A stretch of 64,000 nt of DNA. Origin: Acidobacteriota bacterium (GTDB taxonomy: Bacteria; Acidobacteriota; Terriglobia; Terriglobales; Acidobacteriaceae). The stretch lies in NCBI GenBank assembly GCA_013289685.1, contig JABCZL010000015.1, positions 62,001 through 126,000 on the forward strand, given 5' to 3'. Below the pieces are notes generated by a model. It did no database searches, was not told the origin of the DNA, and was given only the letters and a program-made list of their open reading frames with translations. Shown here one piece after another: positions 32,579 to 40,543 of the stretch (position 1 is its first letter; every line of letters begins with the position of its first letter). Both the position numbers and the translations under genes were made by a program.

Positions 32579-33195
32579 TTATTTTCGACTCCACTTACTT
32601 GGTGGTCTATTTGAATCCGAATCCGCCGCCACCAACGGACCGTGAAGGTAAGCCTGTAGAACGTTTTAAGGAAAGAGTTGCGTACCTAGCCGCGACGCTG
32701 GATGTGTCTAATCAGGTGATCGGCGTGCCGGCGCCTGCGATGGCAGAGGTGCTGGTTCGCGCTGGAAAAGGACGTGCTCAGCTAGTCTCGGTCCTCAGCG
32801 ATAGATGGCACTTTGAAATACTTCCGTTCGATTCGCGAGCGGCTATTGAAGCTAGCGAATTGATTGCTGAAATCAAATCTAACAAGGAACCGTGGGTTAC
32901 GTGGGCCAAGGTCAAGTTTGATATTCAAATCGTCTCTATCGCTAAGGCGGAAGCCGCGAGTGTCATCTACGCCGATGACACCGACATCGAGAAATATGCA
33001 AGGCGTGTCAAGATCCCCGTCGTCCGAATCTGTGATCTGCCTTTGCCGCCACCACCTGAGGAAAAACCAATTGATACTGGTCCGGTCGGATCGCAAATGA
33101 GTCTCCTAGAGACCGCGCCGACGCAGAAAACATCCTCAGAAGTAAGAGAAGCCAAGAACGCAGCAGAAACTGAGAAGAACAGTCAAAACGAATAG
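32575..33195 (+). CDS. PIN-domain (VapC-like) putative ribonuclease
   Basis: A 206-residue protein with a PIN domain in residues 1-145. The acidic quartet for metal binding is visible: Asp5 (IIFDSTYLV), Glu58 (PAMAEVLVRAG), Asp116 (KVKFDIQIVSIAKA) and Asp134/135 (IYADDTDIEKYA). A proline-rich loop (PNPPPP) interrupts the first helix, and a 50-residue Pro/Glu/Lys-rich tail follows the domain. PIN enzymes cut RNA, often as toxins. The GTG start overlaps the stop of the 31802 gene. The partner is much larger than known VapB-type antitoxins, so this would be an unusual pairing if it is a toxin system. Confidence 0.8.
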   Translation: MIIFDSTYLVVYLNPNPPPPTDREGKPVERFKERVAYLAATLDVSNQVIGVPAPAMAEVLVRAGKGRAQLVSVLSDRWHFEILPFDSRAAIEASELIAEIKSNKEPWVTWAKVKFDIQIVSIAKAEAASVIYADDTDIEKYARRVKIPVVRICDLPLPPPPEEKPIDTGPVGSQMSLLETAPTQKTSSEVREAKNAAETEKNSQNE

Positions 33196-33371
33196 CAACC
33201 TCCCAGCCGATTCCGCATTCCGCTCCCGTTTAACGAGTCGTCAACGGACAGATTCAAGGTGAAATCACCGGAGAAGAAGAAAACCGGGCCTGAGGATACC
33301 TAGGACAAGACCTAGAGTCTTTCTGCCGCCCTTTCGTTTTTTCGCGTCGTTTATTCCGACTCGATCTCTCA

Positions 33372-33703
33372 CAGCCTGTTGCGTACTGGATCAGCCTCCA
33401 CCATCCCCACTCTGAATTTCGCAAAGAACGCGAAATTCAGAATGGGCCACCCATCGGACTAGCCTGCACGGAAGAGACCCAGTAGCTCGTTTGCATCGCA
33501 GCCCAGAGAGAAGCGCAGGGCGGCGCGCCGCTTCATTCATCCGTGTGGGACTCAGCGGGGCCACACGTTTCTCCAGGCGCTGTTGCGATGGGGCACCTAC
33601 ATATAAGCGAAACACACGGTCGCGACCGCAGGCGCTGAAGCGCGGCTAGTTTTAGGGGGGTTAACGGCACGACTGAAGTCGTGCCCTTCCCAAGTCGTGC
33701 CCT
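33372..33703. repeat. First copy of the 330-bp tandem duplication
   Basis: It starts at CAGCCTGTTGCGTACTGGAT and ends after the second AAGTCGTGCCCTT. It contains the hairpin at 33405-33452 (arms GAATTTCGC and GCGAAATTC, loop AAAGAAC). Confidence 0.65.
33666..33685. repeat. CTGAAG-centred palindrome
   Basis: Arms GGCACGA and TCGTGCC around CTGAAG. A second identical element is at 33990-34009; related ones with other arms lie at 43467, 43536 and 61609. Confidence 0.65.
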
Positions 33704-33707
33704 TGCC

Positions 33708-34020
33708 TGTTGCATACTGGATCGGCCTCCAACAGCCCACTCTAGATTTCGCAAAGAACGCGAAATTTAGAATGGGCCACCCATCGGATTCGCCTGCACG
33801 GAAGAGACCCAAACTCGTTTGCATCGCACCCCGGAGAGAAGCGCAGGGGGGCGCACACTTCATTGATCCGTTCGGGGCTAAGCTGGGCTGCGCGTTTCTC
33901 CAGGCGCTGTTGCGATGGGGCACCTACATATAAGCGAAGCACAAGGTCGAGACAGGCGCTGAAGCGCGGCTGGTTTTAAGGGGCTTAACGGCACGACTGA
34001 AGTCGTGCCCTTCCACAAAG
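33708..34020. repeat. Second copy of the 330-bp tandem duplication
   Basis: Diverged copy starting at CTGTTGCATACTGGATC, with the hairpin at 33736-33783 and the GGCACGA palindrome at 33990-34009. Differences include small deletions and point changes, so the duplication is not recent. Confidence 0.65.
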
Positions 34021-34123
34021 CTGCCCTTCCACAAAGCTGCCCTTCCACAAAGCTGCCCTTTCCCAATCCGCCTTCTCAAAGTGCCTTCCCTAACCTTTCG
34101 CGGACAGAGGAAAGTCAAAGGCA

Positions 34124-34147
34124 GCGGACAGGAGTGTCCGCTCCACA
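34124..34147. repeat. AGGAGT-loop hairpin repeat
   Basis: Arms GCGGAC and GTCCGC around AGGAGT, followed by TCCACA. The copy at 51182-51205 has GCGGGC and GCCCGC, a compensatory pair change. Confidence 0.7.
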
Positions 34148-34168
34148 TAAAAATCCTCAAGAAAATGC

Positions 34169-34210
34169 TTGACAAGTTATACTGTATGGTACATAGTGTG
34201 TACCGCATAC
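34169..34210 (+). promoter_or_regulatory. padR promoter and operator
   Basis: TTGACA (34169-34174) and CATAGT (34192-34197) have a 17-base spacer. An imperfect palindrome at 34184-34210 (GTATGGTACA, TAGTG, TGTACC-GCATAC) covers the -10 and the start region, as expected for PadR self-repression. Confidence 0.6.
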
Positions 34211-34213
34211 TAT

Positions 34214-34564
34214 ATGACGAACGGTACCCACGGCGGCCCTGAGATCCTCGAGAACTTGAAGATGGAACTGCGGCGGGGATGCTTGATTGTTGCCGTGCTG
34301 GCCCAGTTGCGGACTGAGCAGTATGGGTACACGCTGCGGAAGGCGCTGGCGGACGATGGGCTGGCGATTGATGAAGGGACGCTGTATCCGCTGCTGCGGC
34401 GGCTGGAGACGCAGGGGCTGCTGGTGAGTCAGTGGCGCGAAGAGGACAAGCGCAACAAGCGGTTTTACCGGCTGTCGCCGGCCGGGGAGCAGATTCTGAC
34501 CCAGTTGCTCGAGGAATGGCAGAACATCAACACGTCGCTGAACAAGATTCTTCAAGAGGCATAA
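34214..34564 (+). CDS. PadR-family transcriptional regulator
   Basis: A 116-residue winged-helix repressor of the short PadR type. It has LIVAVLAQLRTEQYGYTLRKAL, the recognition helix region EGTLYPLLRRLETQGLLVSQW, the wing NKRFYRLSPAGEQIL and a C-terminal dimer helix. The ATG at 34214 is used; a TTG at 34169 is in frame but coincides with the -35 hexamer. The palindrome just upstream suggests autoregulation. The next gene follows after three bases, the common padR plus HAAS arrangement. Confidence 0.9.
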   Translation: MTNGTHGGPEILENLKMELRRGCLIVAVLAQLRTEQYGYTLRKALADDGLAIDEGTLYPLLRRLETQGLLVSQWREEDKRNKRFYRLSPAGEQILTQLLEEWQNINTSLNKILQEA

Positions 34565-34567
34565 GTT

Positions 34568-35659
34568 ATGAGCAAAGCATCCAGCCACGATTCATCCCAA
34601 CAAAGCCCATCGGCCAAGAACGCCACGGAACTGATCGATCGCTATCTGCAGGCCGTTCGTTTCTGGTTGCCAAAAACGCGGCGGCAGGACGATCTGCTGG
34701 CCGAACTGGGCGAAGACCTGCGCTCGCAGATCGAGGACAAAGAAGGGGAACTCGGGCATCCCCTCGAAAACGCCGAGGTGGCGGAGATCCTGAAGCGCTG
34801 TGGCAGCCCGATGATGGTCGCCGGCCGCCTGGGGCCGCAGGTCCATCTGATTGGCCCCGCCTTGTTTCCGATCTATGTGTTCGTCCTGAAGATGGTGTTG
34901 TTCTGGATACTGGTTCCAGTATTCATCTTCATCGTCGGGCCGGTGAATCTGGCCAATTCCGGCGGTCACTGGCCATCGGCCATACTCAACACCTTCGGCG
35001 ATTTATGGTCCGGCCTCTTTATTGCGGCGGGAACGGTCACGCTGGTCTTCGCCATTATCGAGCGCACCAGCGCACACCTTGGAGCTGAGTGCAAATGGGA
35101 TCCGCTTAAGCTGCCGCCCGTGCGCAAAGAAGAGCGCAAGCCGACTTTCCTGAAAGCGGTCTGCGAACTGGGATTCAACGTCTTCGGTCTGGTGTGGCTG
35201 CTGCTGTTGCCGCAGCATCCGTGGATGATTCTCGGGCCGGCGGCGGCGGTTCTGAAGGCCGGGCCAATGCTGCACACGTTTTACATTCCGTTTGTTTTGG
35301 TCAGCGCTTTTGCGCTGGTGAGGTCCGGCGTCACCCTGGCGCGGCCGCAGTGGGGATGGTTTCCGCCCCTGAGTCAACTCGCGCAGTCGGCCCTTGTGCT
35401 GATCGTATTCCATTCCATGATCGAAGCCATTGGCAGAACGCCCAGCGCTTACCCGTTCGTGGTCTTGCAGGATGCGGTAGCGAATTCACCGAAATACTTT
35501 CAGTTGGCTGGAATCGTGAATGTGTCCATTCTCGCCAGCATCGTGTTCGGTTGGCTGGGAGTGTGCATTGCCGCGATCGCACAGACCTGGCAATTCATCC
35601 GTTATCTCCGTAAACGAAGTTCCGGCATGCCCCGCCCGGCGTCCATCGGCGCACAGTAA
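34568..35659 (+). CDS. HAAS-type membrane protein
   Basis: A 363-residue protein. The N-terminal 90 residues form the helical HAAS-like domain common next to PadR regulators (ELIDRYLQAVRFWLPKTRRQDDLLAELGEDLRSQIEDKEGELG, then EVAEILKRCGSP). Six or seven membrane segments follow (for example ALFPIYVFVLKMVLFWILVPVFIFIVG and LFIAAGTVTLVFAII). Such proteins are usually controlled by the adjacent PadR, and some act as anti-sigma-like or efflux-linked sensors; the function here is unknown. It starts three bases after padR, so the genes form an operon. Confidence 0.8.
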   Translation: MSKASSHDSSQQSPSAKNATELIDRYLQAVRFWLPKTRRQDDLLAELGEDLRSQIEDKEGELGHPLENAEVAEILKRCGSPMMVAGRLGPQVHLIGPALFPIYVFVLKMVLFWILVPVFIFIVGPVNLANSGGHWPSAILNTFGDLWSGLFIAAGTVTLVFAIIERTSAHLGAECKWDPLKLPPVRKEERKPTFLKAVCELGFNVFGLVWLLLLPQHPWMILGPAAAVLKAGPMLHTFYIPFVLVSAFALVRSGVTLARPQWGWFPPLSQLAQSALVLIVFHSMIEAIGRTPSAYPFVVLQDAVANSPKYFQLAGIVNVSILASIVFGWLGVCIAAIAQTWQFIRYLRKRSSGMPRPASIGAQ

Positions 35660-35736
35660 AGCCGCGGGGAATTTAGAGAGCAGCGGCGCGACTTCGCCAC
35701 AGCGCGCTTGTCTTTTCTTGCGGTAAGATCAGAGCT

Positions 35737-37464
35737 ATGAAAACGTCTGATACTGAGGCTGAGACGGACGCAAATGCCGCCCCGGAATCTCGCCCATCCA
35801 ACTTCATACGCGACATTATTCTCGACGACCTGAAGACCGATAAATACAACGGCCGGGTGCAGACGCGCTTTCCTCCCGAGCCGAACGGATATCTGCACAT
35901 CGGGCACGCCAAGGCGATCTGCCTCGACTTCGGGCTGGCCGACGAGTTCGGCGGACACACGAATCTGCGTTTTGACGACACGAATCCCGCGAAGGAAGAA
36001 ACCGAATACGTCGAATCGATCAAAGCTGACGTGCAATGGCTCGGTTTTCGCTGGGACGGATTGTTCTACGCCTCGGATTATTTCGACCAGCTTTACGAGT
36101 GGGCTCTGAAGCTGATTCGCGATGGCAAGGCCTACGTCGACGATCTCTCGGCCGAAGAGATTCGCAAGTACCGCGGCACCCTGACCGAGCCGGGCAAGGA
36201 CAGCCCGCACTGCAATCGCTCGATAGGAGAAAATCTTGACCTGTTTCAGCGTATGAAGGCCGGGGAATTTCCCGACGGCTCGCGCGTGCTGCGCGCCAGG
36301 ATCGACATGGCCTCGCCGAATCTGAACATGCGCGATCCGGTGATGTACCGCATCCTGCATGCCGAGCATCACAGGACCGGCAATAAGTGGTGCATATATC
36401 CGCTGTACGATTACGCACACGGCCAATCAGACTCGCTCGAAAAAGTTACGCACTCCATGTGCACGCTGGAGTTTGAGGATCATCGCCCGCTCTACAACTG
36501 GTTCATCCAGCAGCTGGGCATCTTCCCTTCACAGCAAATCGAGTTCGACCGCCTGAACCTGACCCACACGCTGCTGAGCAAGCGCAAGCTGCTGCAGCTG
36601 GTTCAGGAGGGCCGTGTCCGCGGCTGGGACGATCCGCGAATGCCCACGCTGAGCGGCATCCGGCGCCGCGGCTACACGCCCGAGGCGATCCGCAATTTCA
36701 CCGCGTCCATTGGCGTTTCGAAGACGACGGGCTCGATCGAGCTGGCCATGCTGGAACATTTTGTGCGTGAGGATCTGAACAAGCGCGCGCTTCGCGTGAT
36801 GGCTGTGCTGCGTCCGCTGAAAGTCGTGATCGACAACTATCCGGAGAATCAGGTTGAAGAAATGGACGCGGTGAACAACCCTGAGGACGAGAGTGCTGGC
36901 TCGCGCAAGGTTCCCTTCTCGCGCGTGCTTTACATCGAGCAGGATGACTTCCGCGAGGTTCCGCCGCCGAAATATTTTCGTCTGACGCCGGGGCGCGAAG
37001 TGCGCCTGCGCTACGGCTACCTGGTCACCTGCACCAGCGTCGTGAAAAACGATAAAGGTGAAGTCGTCGAAGTGCACTGCACCTACGATCCTGCGACCCG
37101 CGGCGGAAATACTCCTGACGGCCGCAAGGTGAAGGCCACCATCCACTGGGTCTCGGCCGCGCACGCGGTCGATGCCGAGGTTCGTATCTACGAAAATCTT
37201 TTCCTGAAAGAAAATCCCAGCGACGTTGAAGACGGGAAGGACGTTCTCGACAACCTCAATCCGAACTCGCTGGAGATCATTGCCGACGCGAAGGTCGAGC
37301 CGTCCCTGGCGAATGCTGCCGCAGGAACTCGTTATCAGTTCGAGCGCTTGGGATACTTCTGCGTCGATCCCGACTCGAAGGCCGGCAAGCCGGTGTTCAA
37401 CCGCACGGTGGCGCTGAAAGATGCGTGGGGGAGATTGGAGAAGAAGCAAGGCGGAAGATCATGA
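35737..37464 (+). CDS. glnS: Glutaminyl-tRNA synthetase
   Basis: GlnRS charges tRNA-Gln directly. The 575-residue class I enzyme has [17 protein letters not shown] (HIGH at 54-57), [14 protein letters not shown], the GlnRS/GluRS core [21 protein letters not shown], and the KMSKS counterpart [11 protein letters not shown]. The C-terminal anticodon-binding beta-barrels run to the end. The N terminus has a 20-residue acidic extension. Bacterial glnS is a gene of eukaryote-like ancestry, consistent with the sequence style here. No amidotransferase genes are adjacent. Confidence 0.95.
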   Translation: MKTSDTEAETDANAAPESRPSNFIRDIILDDLKTDKYNGRVQTRFPPEPNGYLHIGHAKAICLDFGLADEFGGHTNLRFDDTNPAKEETEYVESIKADVQWLGFRWDGLFYASDYFDQLYEWALKLIRDGKAYVDDLSAEEIRKYRGTLTEPGKDSPHCNRSIGENLDLFQRMKAGEFPDGSRVLRARIDMASPNLNMRDPVMYRILHAEHHRTGNKWCIYPLYDYAHGQSDSLEKVTHSMCTLEFEDHRPLYNWFIQQLGIFPSQQIEFDRLNLTHTLLSKRKLLQLVQEGRVRGWDDPRMPTLSGIRRRGYTPEAIRNFTASIGVSKTTGSIELAMLEHFVREDLNKRALRVMAVLRPLKVVIDNYPENQVEEMDAVNNPEDESAGSRKVPFSRVLYIEQDDFREVPPPKYFRLTPGREVRLRYGYLVTCTSVVKNDKGEVVEVHCTYDPATRGGNTPDGRKVKATIHWVSAAHAVDAEVRIYENLFLKENPSDVEDGKDVLDNLNPNSLEIIADAKVEPSLANAAAGTRYQFERLGYFCVDPDSKAGKPVFNRTVALKDAWGRLEKKQGGRS

Positions 37465-37869
37465 GTACTTCGCGACGGAAGAGTTTCGTGCAAAACTCCG
37501 AGCGCTCTTCCGCTGGGGGGCGTTCAGCCCGTCAAGCTACAAATGCATTATTGACCGCGATCAAAACAAAATTTATCCAAAGGCTCTGAGGTCGATAGCG
37601 ACCTTCAGCCACACCTTTCCAGATCTTGTCATCCTGAGGCGCGGCTTTTGGCGCCGAAGGATCCATGCAATCCGCGCTAATTGCATAGATCCTTCGCGAG
37701 ACAAAGGCGTCTCGCTCAGGATGACAAACGACGATATGAGAAGTGAGTGCAGCGCTTTCTCCCACTTGGCTTTCGCGACCGGGCGTCAGTCGAAAAAAGG
37801 AGGCTTCTCAAACCCTGGAAGAAGGTTTAAAGTTACGGCCAATTTGCAGCTCACCCCGCAGGAGGATTC
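37465..37869. other. Spacer made mostly of inverted repeats
   Basis: No gene. Two copies of the GATCCTTCGC...CTCAGGATGACA family face each other (37627-37669 and 37681-37726), giving a large palindrome of about 100 bases. The open frame covering them is not supported by any coding feature. Confidence 0.6.
37627..37726. repeat. Head-to-head pair of GATCCTTCGC-family hairpins
   Basis: The left copy has arms GGCGC and GCGCC, the right copy GCGAGAC and GTCTCGC, while the outer parts (TGTCATCCTGA and GAAGGATC, with complements) are the same. Confidence 0.7.
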
Positions 37870-38328
37870 ATGGCGCGTCGAGCGTTTCTTTCACGATTGG
37901 CACAACTGGCCGCTCTGCCTTTCTTTGCCGCCACGGGCGCACTGCAAGGGCAAGCCGCCCGCAAGCCGCTCAAGATTCTAATGAAGAGCGCGTGGGGCTC
38001 GGATGATCCCACTAAAGCTGCGTTTCCCTTCTCACACGCGCTGGCGCTCGCCGACGCTGGACACGATGTGCAGATTTATCTGCTCGGCGAGGCGGTGGTA
38101 CTGATGCGCAAGGTTGTGGCCGACGCGGTCACGCCCGTAGGTTGGCCGACCGTGGGAGAGTTCCTGAATAAACTCTCCGCCAAGCATGTGCAGATTTATG
38201 CCTGCGGCGCCTGCGCCCGCGCACGAGCGGTGACCGAAGCTGACCTGGCCAACTACGGCGCCAAGTTTGGTAGCCCGCCAATCTTTGTTTCCCTGGTCGA
38301 ATGGGCCGACCATGTGATCACGGAGTGA
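37870..38328 (+). CDS. Exported DsrE-like sulfur-relay protein
   Basis: A 152-residue protein with a twin-arginine-style signal (ARRAFLSRLAQLAALPFFAATGA) and a DsrE/DsrF-like domain: KILMKSAWGSDDPTKAAFPFSHALALADAGHDVQIYLLGEAV is the typical first half. A CGACARAR segment near residue 116 carries two cysteines at the position used for sulfur transfer in relatives. GCAGGAGG lies upstream of the ATG. Oxidative or sulfur chemistry in the periplasm is inferred; the partner is unknown. Confidence 0.75.
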   Translation: MARRAFLSRLAQLAALPFFAATGALQGQAARKPLKILMKSAWGSDDPTKAAFPFSHALALADAGHDVQIYLLGEAVVLMRKVVADAVTPVGWPTVGEFLNKLSAKHVQIYACGACARARAVTEADLANYGAKFGSPPIFVSLVEWADHVITE

Positions 38329-38497
38329 GCGGCCGGAAAAGTCAGCCGACAATCGGAATCTGGGTGCTCGTCATCTCAAGGCGTTAGCCGGTCACAGGCT
38401 AATGATCCTCATCCACACTTCGGTAGTACAATTCGCAGCGCTATATTGCGGGAAGAAACTGCCCGGGTAGAGGACGTGCGCTACGCCTGCCATCGCT

Positions 38498-39433
38498 ATG
38501 CACCAAATTATGCACGCAAGCATTATGCAGGCAACCATTCTGGCCGCGTTTCTTGTGTTCTCTCGTACGCCGGTGTCGATGTGCAGCGCTGCCATCCTGC
38601 TTTTCCTGATTGCCCTATGGGCTGCGAAGACCGACATTGCGCAGGCGCGCGGCCTCGACAAGGTCGTAGCCTTGAGCAATTTGTGTTTCGCCGTCCCCTT
38701 GGCGGTTTTCGGCGCGGAGCATTTCGCGGACTCCAAAGACATTATGCAGATCGTGCCCTCCTACATGCCCTGGCCTTTGGTCTGGACCTATTTCGTGGGC
38801 GTGGCGCTGATTGCAACGGCCTTGAGTGTTGCGACGAGAATTCAGGTGCGCTGGTCCGGCCTGCTGTTCGGCATCATGATGTTTGCGTTTGATGCGATGC
38901 TCACTCTTCCGGCACTGCGTACCAGTCTCCACAACAGAATTGTGTGGGCCCTCTTATTGCGGGAACCGTCGTTCGGAGGCGGAGGCTGGATTCTTGCCGC
39001 GAGTGCGCTGGCGGGCTGGCGCGCTGAGGGCCGCAGTTGGCTCATTACGGTGGGGCGCACGCTGATCGCAGTGGCTGCGATATTTTACGGCGTGGAACAC
39101 TTCCTGCATCCGTTGGGGATGCCCGGGATCCCGCTGGAAAAAGAGATGCCGGCGTGGATACCGGGGCGAGTGGTGATCGACTATCTCACTGGCGCGATTC
39201 TGTTGGTATGCGGGGCCGGCATTCTGGTGGCGAAGAAGACGCGCATGGCGGCAACTTATCTCGGGACCTGGATTGTGCTGCTGGACGTCGTCGTGTATGG
39301 GCCGGTGCTGATCGCGTCGCTGGCTGACCCGAGCACCGAGGTCAAAGTGGGGGGGCTCAATTACTTCTTCGACACTTTGCTTTTCGCCGGAGCAATTCTC
39401 GCTCTTGCCAGCGCAACGCCCCGCACCGATTAA
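38498..39433 (+). CDS. Membrane protein with internal duplication
   Basis: A 311-residue protein with about eight membrane segments. The two halves repeat one pattern: VFGAEHFADSKDIMQIVPSYMPW near residue 72 and FYGVEHFLHPLGMPGIPLEKEMPAW near residue 195, each followed by a long hydrophobic helix. This points to duplication of a four-helix DoxX-like unit. No name can be given. Methionines at residues 1, 5 and 10 are all possible starts. Confidence 0.65.
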   Translation: MHQIMHASIMQATILAAFLVFSRTPVSMCSAAILLFLIALWAAKTDIAQARGLDKVVALSNLCFAVPLAVFGAEHFADSKDIMQIVPSYMPWPLVWTYFVGVALIATALSVATRIQVRWSGLLFGIMMFAFDAMLTLPALRTSLHNRIVWALLLREPSFGGGGWILAASALAGWRAEGRSWLITVGRTLIAVAAIFYGVEHFLHPLGMPGIPLEKEMPAWIPGRVVIDYLTGAILLVCGAGILVAKKTRMAATYLGTWIVLLDVVVYGPVLIASLADPSTEVKVGGLNYFFDTLLFAGAILALASATPRTD

Positions 39434-39783
39434 ACGCTGGCTGCGATTCTTCCGCAAAAAGCGAAACCCCGAGCGGAATTCAACTCGGCGCGTAGCCTGT
39501 CTTGCGAGAATTACTCACATCGTTGTCATGCTGAGCGAAGAGCGCCCCTCGCGAGGCGAGGGGCGTTCGTCGTCGAAGCGTCCCTGGCCCCGTTAGGTCC
39601 CCATGTGTCGCTGCCTGGGTCTGCAAGAAATTACGAATGGGACGCGCGGCCCGTGGTGGCCATAGGGATGCTTCGACTCCGCGGTGAGGATCGCTGTGCG
39701 ATCCTCACCGCTCCGCTCAGCATGACAAGCAGGATGGAGTGGGCTGAAGGTTCATAGCTGACGGCTGACCGGCTGAAATCTGT
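39434..39783. other. Gene-free spacer with several palindromic repeats
   Basis: Contains an AAAAGCGAAACCCCGA-type element (39455-39485), two CATGCTGAGCGAAG-type inverted elements (39526-39575 and 39660-39725) and a GCTGAC heptamer array (39756-39777). No coding signal was seen. Confidence 0.55.
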
Positions 39784-40380
39784 TTAGTTATGCACGTGCG
39801 GGCTTTGCGCCGGATTACGGTGGGGGCCAGGCGGCTCCTTCACGACTTTCACGTCAAAGCTCACGGGGAGCGTTTTCGGAGGAAAGCATTGCGCGTTGTC
39901 GCAGGCCTGGTAGCGCAGGACGCCGTGCATTATGTATTTTCCGGGCGTGACCGCGTGCAGCGGATGCACCGCCACCGCGATCGTGAAATCTCCGCTGTAC
40001 ACGTTCAGCTTCGAATCCGGCGAAAAAGGGAAGCTCAGGTCTTTTCCCTCGGGATACTCGATCTTTCCCAGGATGATGTCGGTGGGCAGGTCCATCTTGA
40101 GAGCGGTAGGAATCAGGAATTCGTCCTTGGGCGCGTTGGAGTTGATGTGAAATCCGGAAGCCACGCGGAAATTCAGATTCACCATGGTCTGCGCCGCGCG
40201 CGGAGCCGTGACCAGCGGCACGGGAGCGATTGAAACCGAGGGCGCCCTGCCCGATGTGCTGGTGGGAGGCGCGATGGGAGTGTATGTCACCGACGGTTCC
40301 TGGGCCGCTTGGCCGAAGGCTGCGCCCGTCAGCAGAAGAAGCGGGAAGAGCATGGTCGATTTTTGTGCCCGGAAAATCAT
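39784..40380 (-). CDS. Secreted DsbD-alpha-like thiol domain protein
   Basis: A 198-residue exported protein with a signal peptide (LFPLLLLTGAAFGQ) and a domain like the N-terminal alpha domain of DsbD. The core VNLNFRVASGFHINSNAPKDEFLIPTAL and the cysteine pair YQACDNAQCFPP are characteristic; in DsbD these cysteines pass electrons to periplasmic partners. Together with the CcdA and TlpA genes upstream on the same strand it makes a split thiol-reduction system. The start is uncertain (ATG at 40380 or 40353). The tail is His/Pro-rich. Confidence 0.75.
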   Translation of the reverse strand: MIFRAQKSTMLFPLLLLTGAAFGQAAQEPSVTYTPIAPPTSTSGRAPSVSIAPVPLVTAPRAAQTMVNLNFRVASGFHINSNAPKDEFLIPTALKMDLPTDIILGKIEYPEGKDLSFPFSPDSKLNVYSGDFTIAVAVHPLHAVTPGKYIMHGVLRYQACDNAQCFPPKTLPVSFDVKVVKEPPGPHRNPAQSPHVHN

Positions 40381-40436
40381 GTTCGCGAAATTCGATAGTA
40401 GAGCAATTGCGGAATGCTTTCTATTGTTATCTTTGA

Positions 40437-40500
40437 GCAGTGGCATCTTAGCGCAGTGGAAGAGCGGGCGCTCGGCGCCCTGAGGATTCGCTCGTGTTCC
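40437..40500 (+). other. tRNA-like fragment
   Basis: The bases after 40440 read like the D-arm of a tRNA (TTAGCGCAGTGGAAGAGCG) followed by a GGGCG/CGCCC hairpin, but no T-arm or acceptor partner follows. It may be a decayed tRNA or chance. Confidence 0.2.
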
Positions 40501-40543
40501 GGACGTGTTCTGATCCTAGACGCTCGATCGCCCCGCGCCAACG

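Larger units (their letters stand above)
33196..34213. other. Gene-free region with a tandem duplication of about 330 bp
   Basis: No gene is supported over about 1 kb. Two copies of one segment lie in tandem, about 33372-33700 and 33710-34020. Each holds, in order, the CCCAC-type hairpin, a GATTAGCCTGCACGG-like stretch, a block ending GGGCACCTACATATAAGCG, and a GGCACGA/TCGTGCC palindrome. After the second copy the ten-base unit CCTTCCACAA is reiterated, and at 34124 an AGGAGT-loop hairpin follows. The open frames inside the copies look like accidental translations. Confidence 0.65.

Noticed and set aside
33391-33942. Two similar 70-codon minus-strand frames in the duplicated region
   Set aside because: Their similarity is explained by the tandem duplication of non-coding sequence; the hairpin inside each frame and indels argue against coding.
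37421-37981. 186-codon plus-strand frame after glnS
   Set aside because: It starts inside glnS, runs through two facing hairpin repeats and ends inside the DsrE-like gene.
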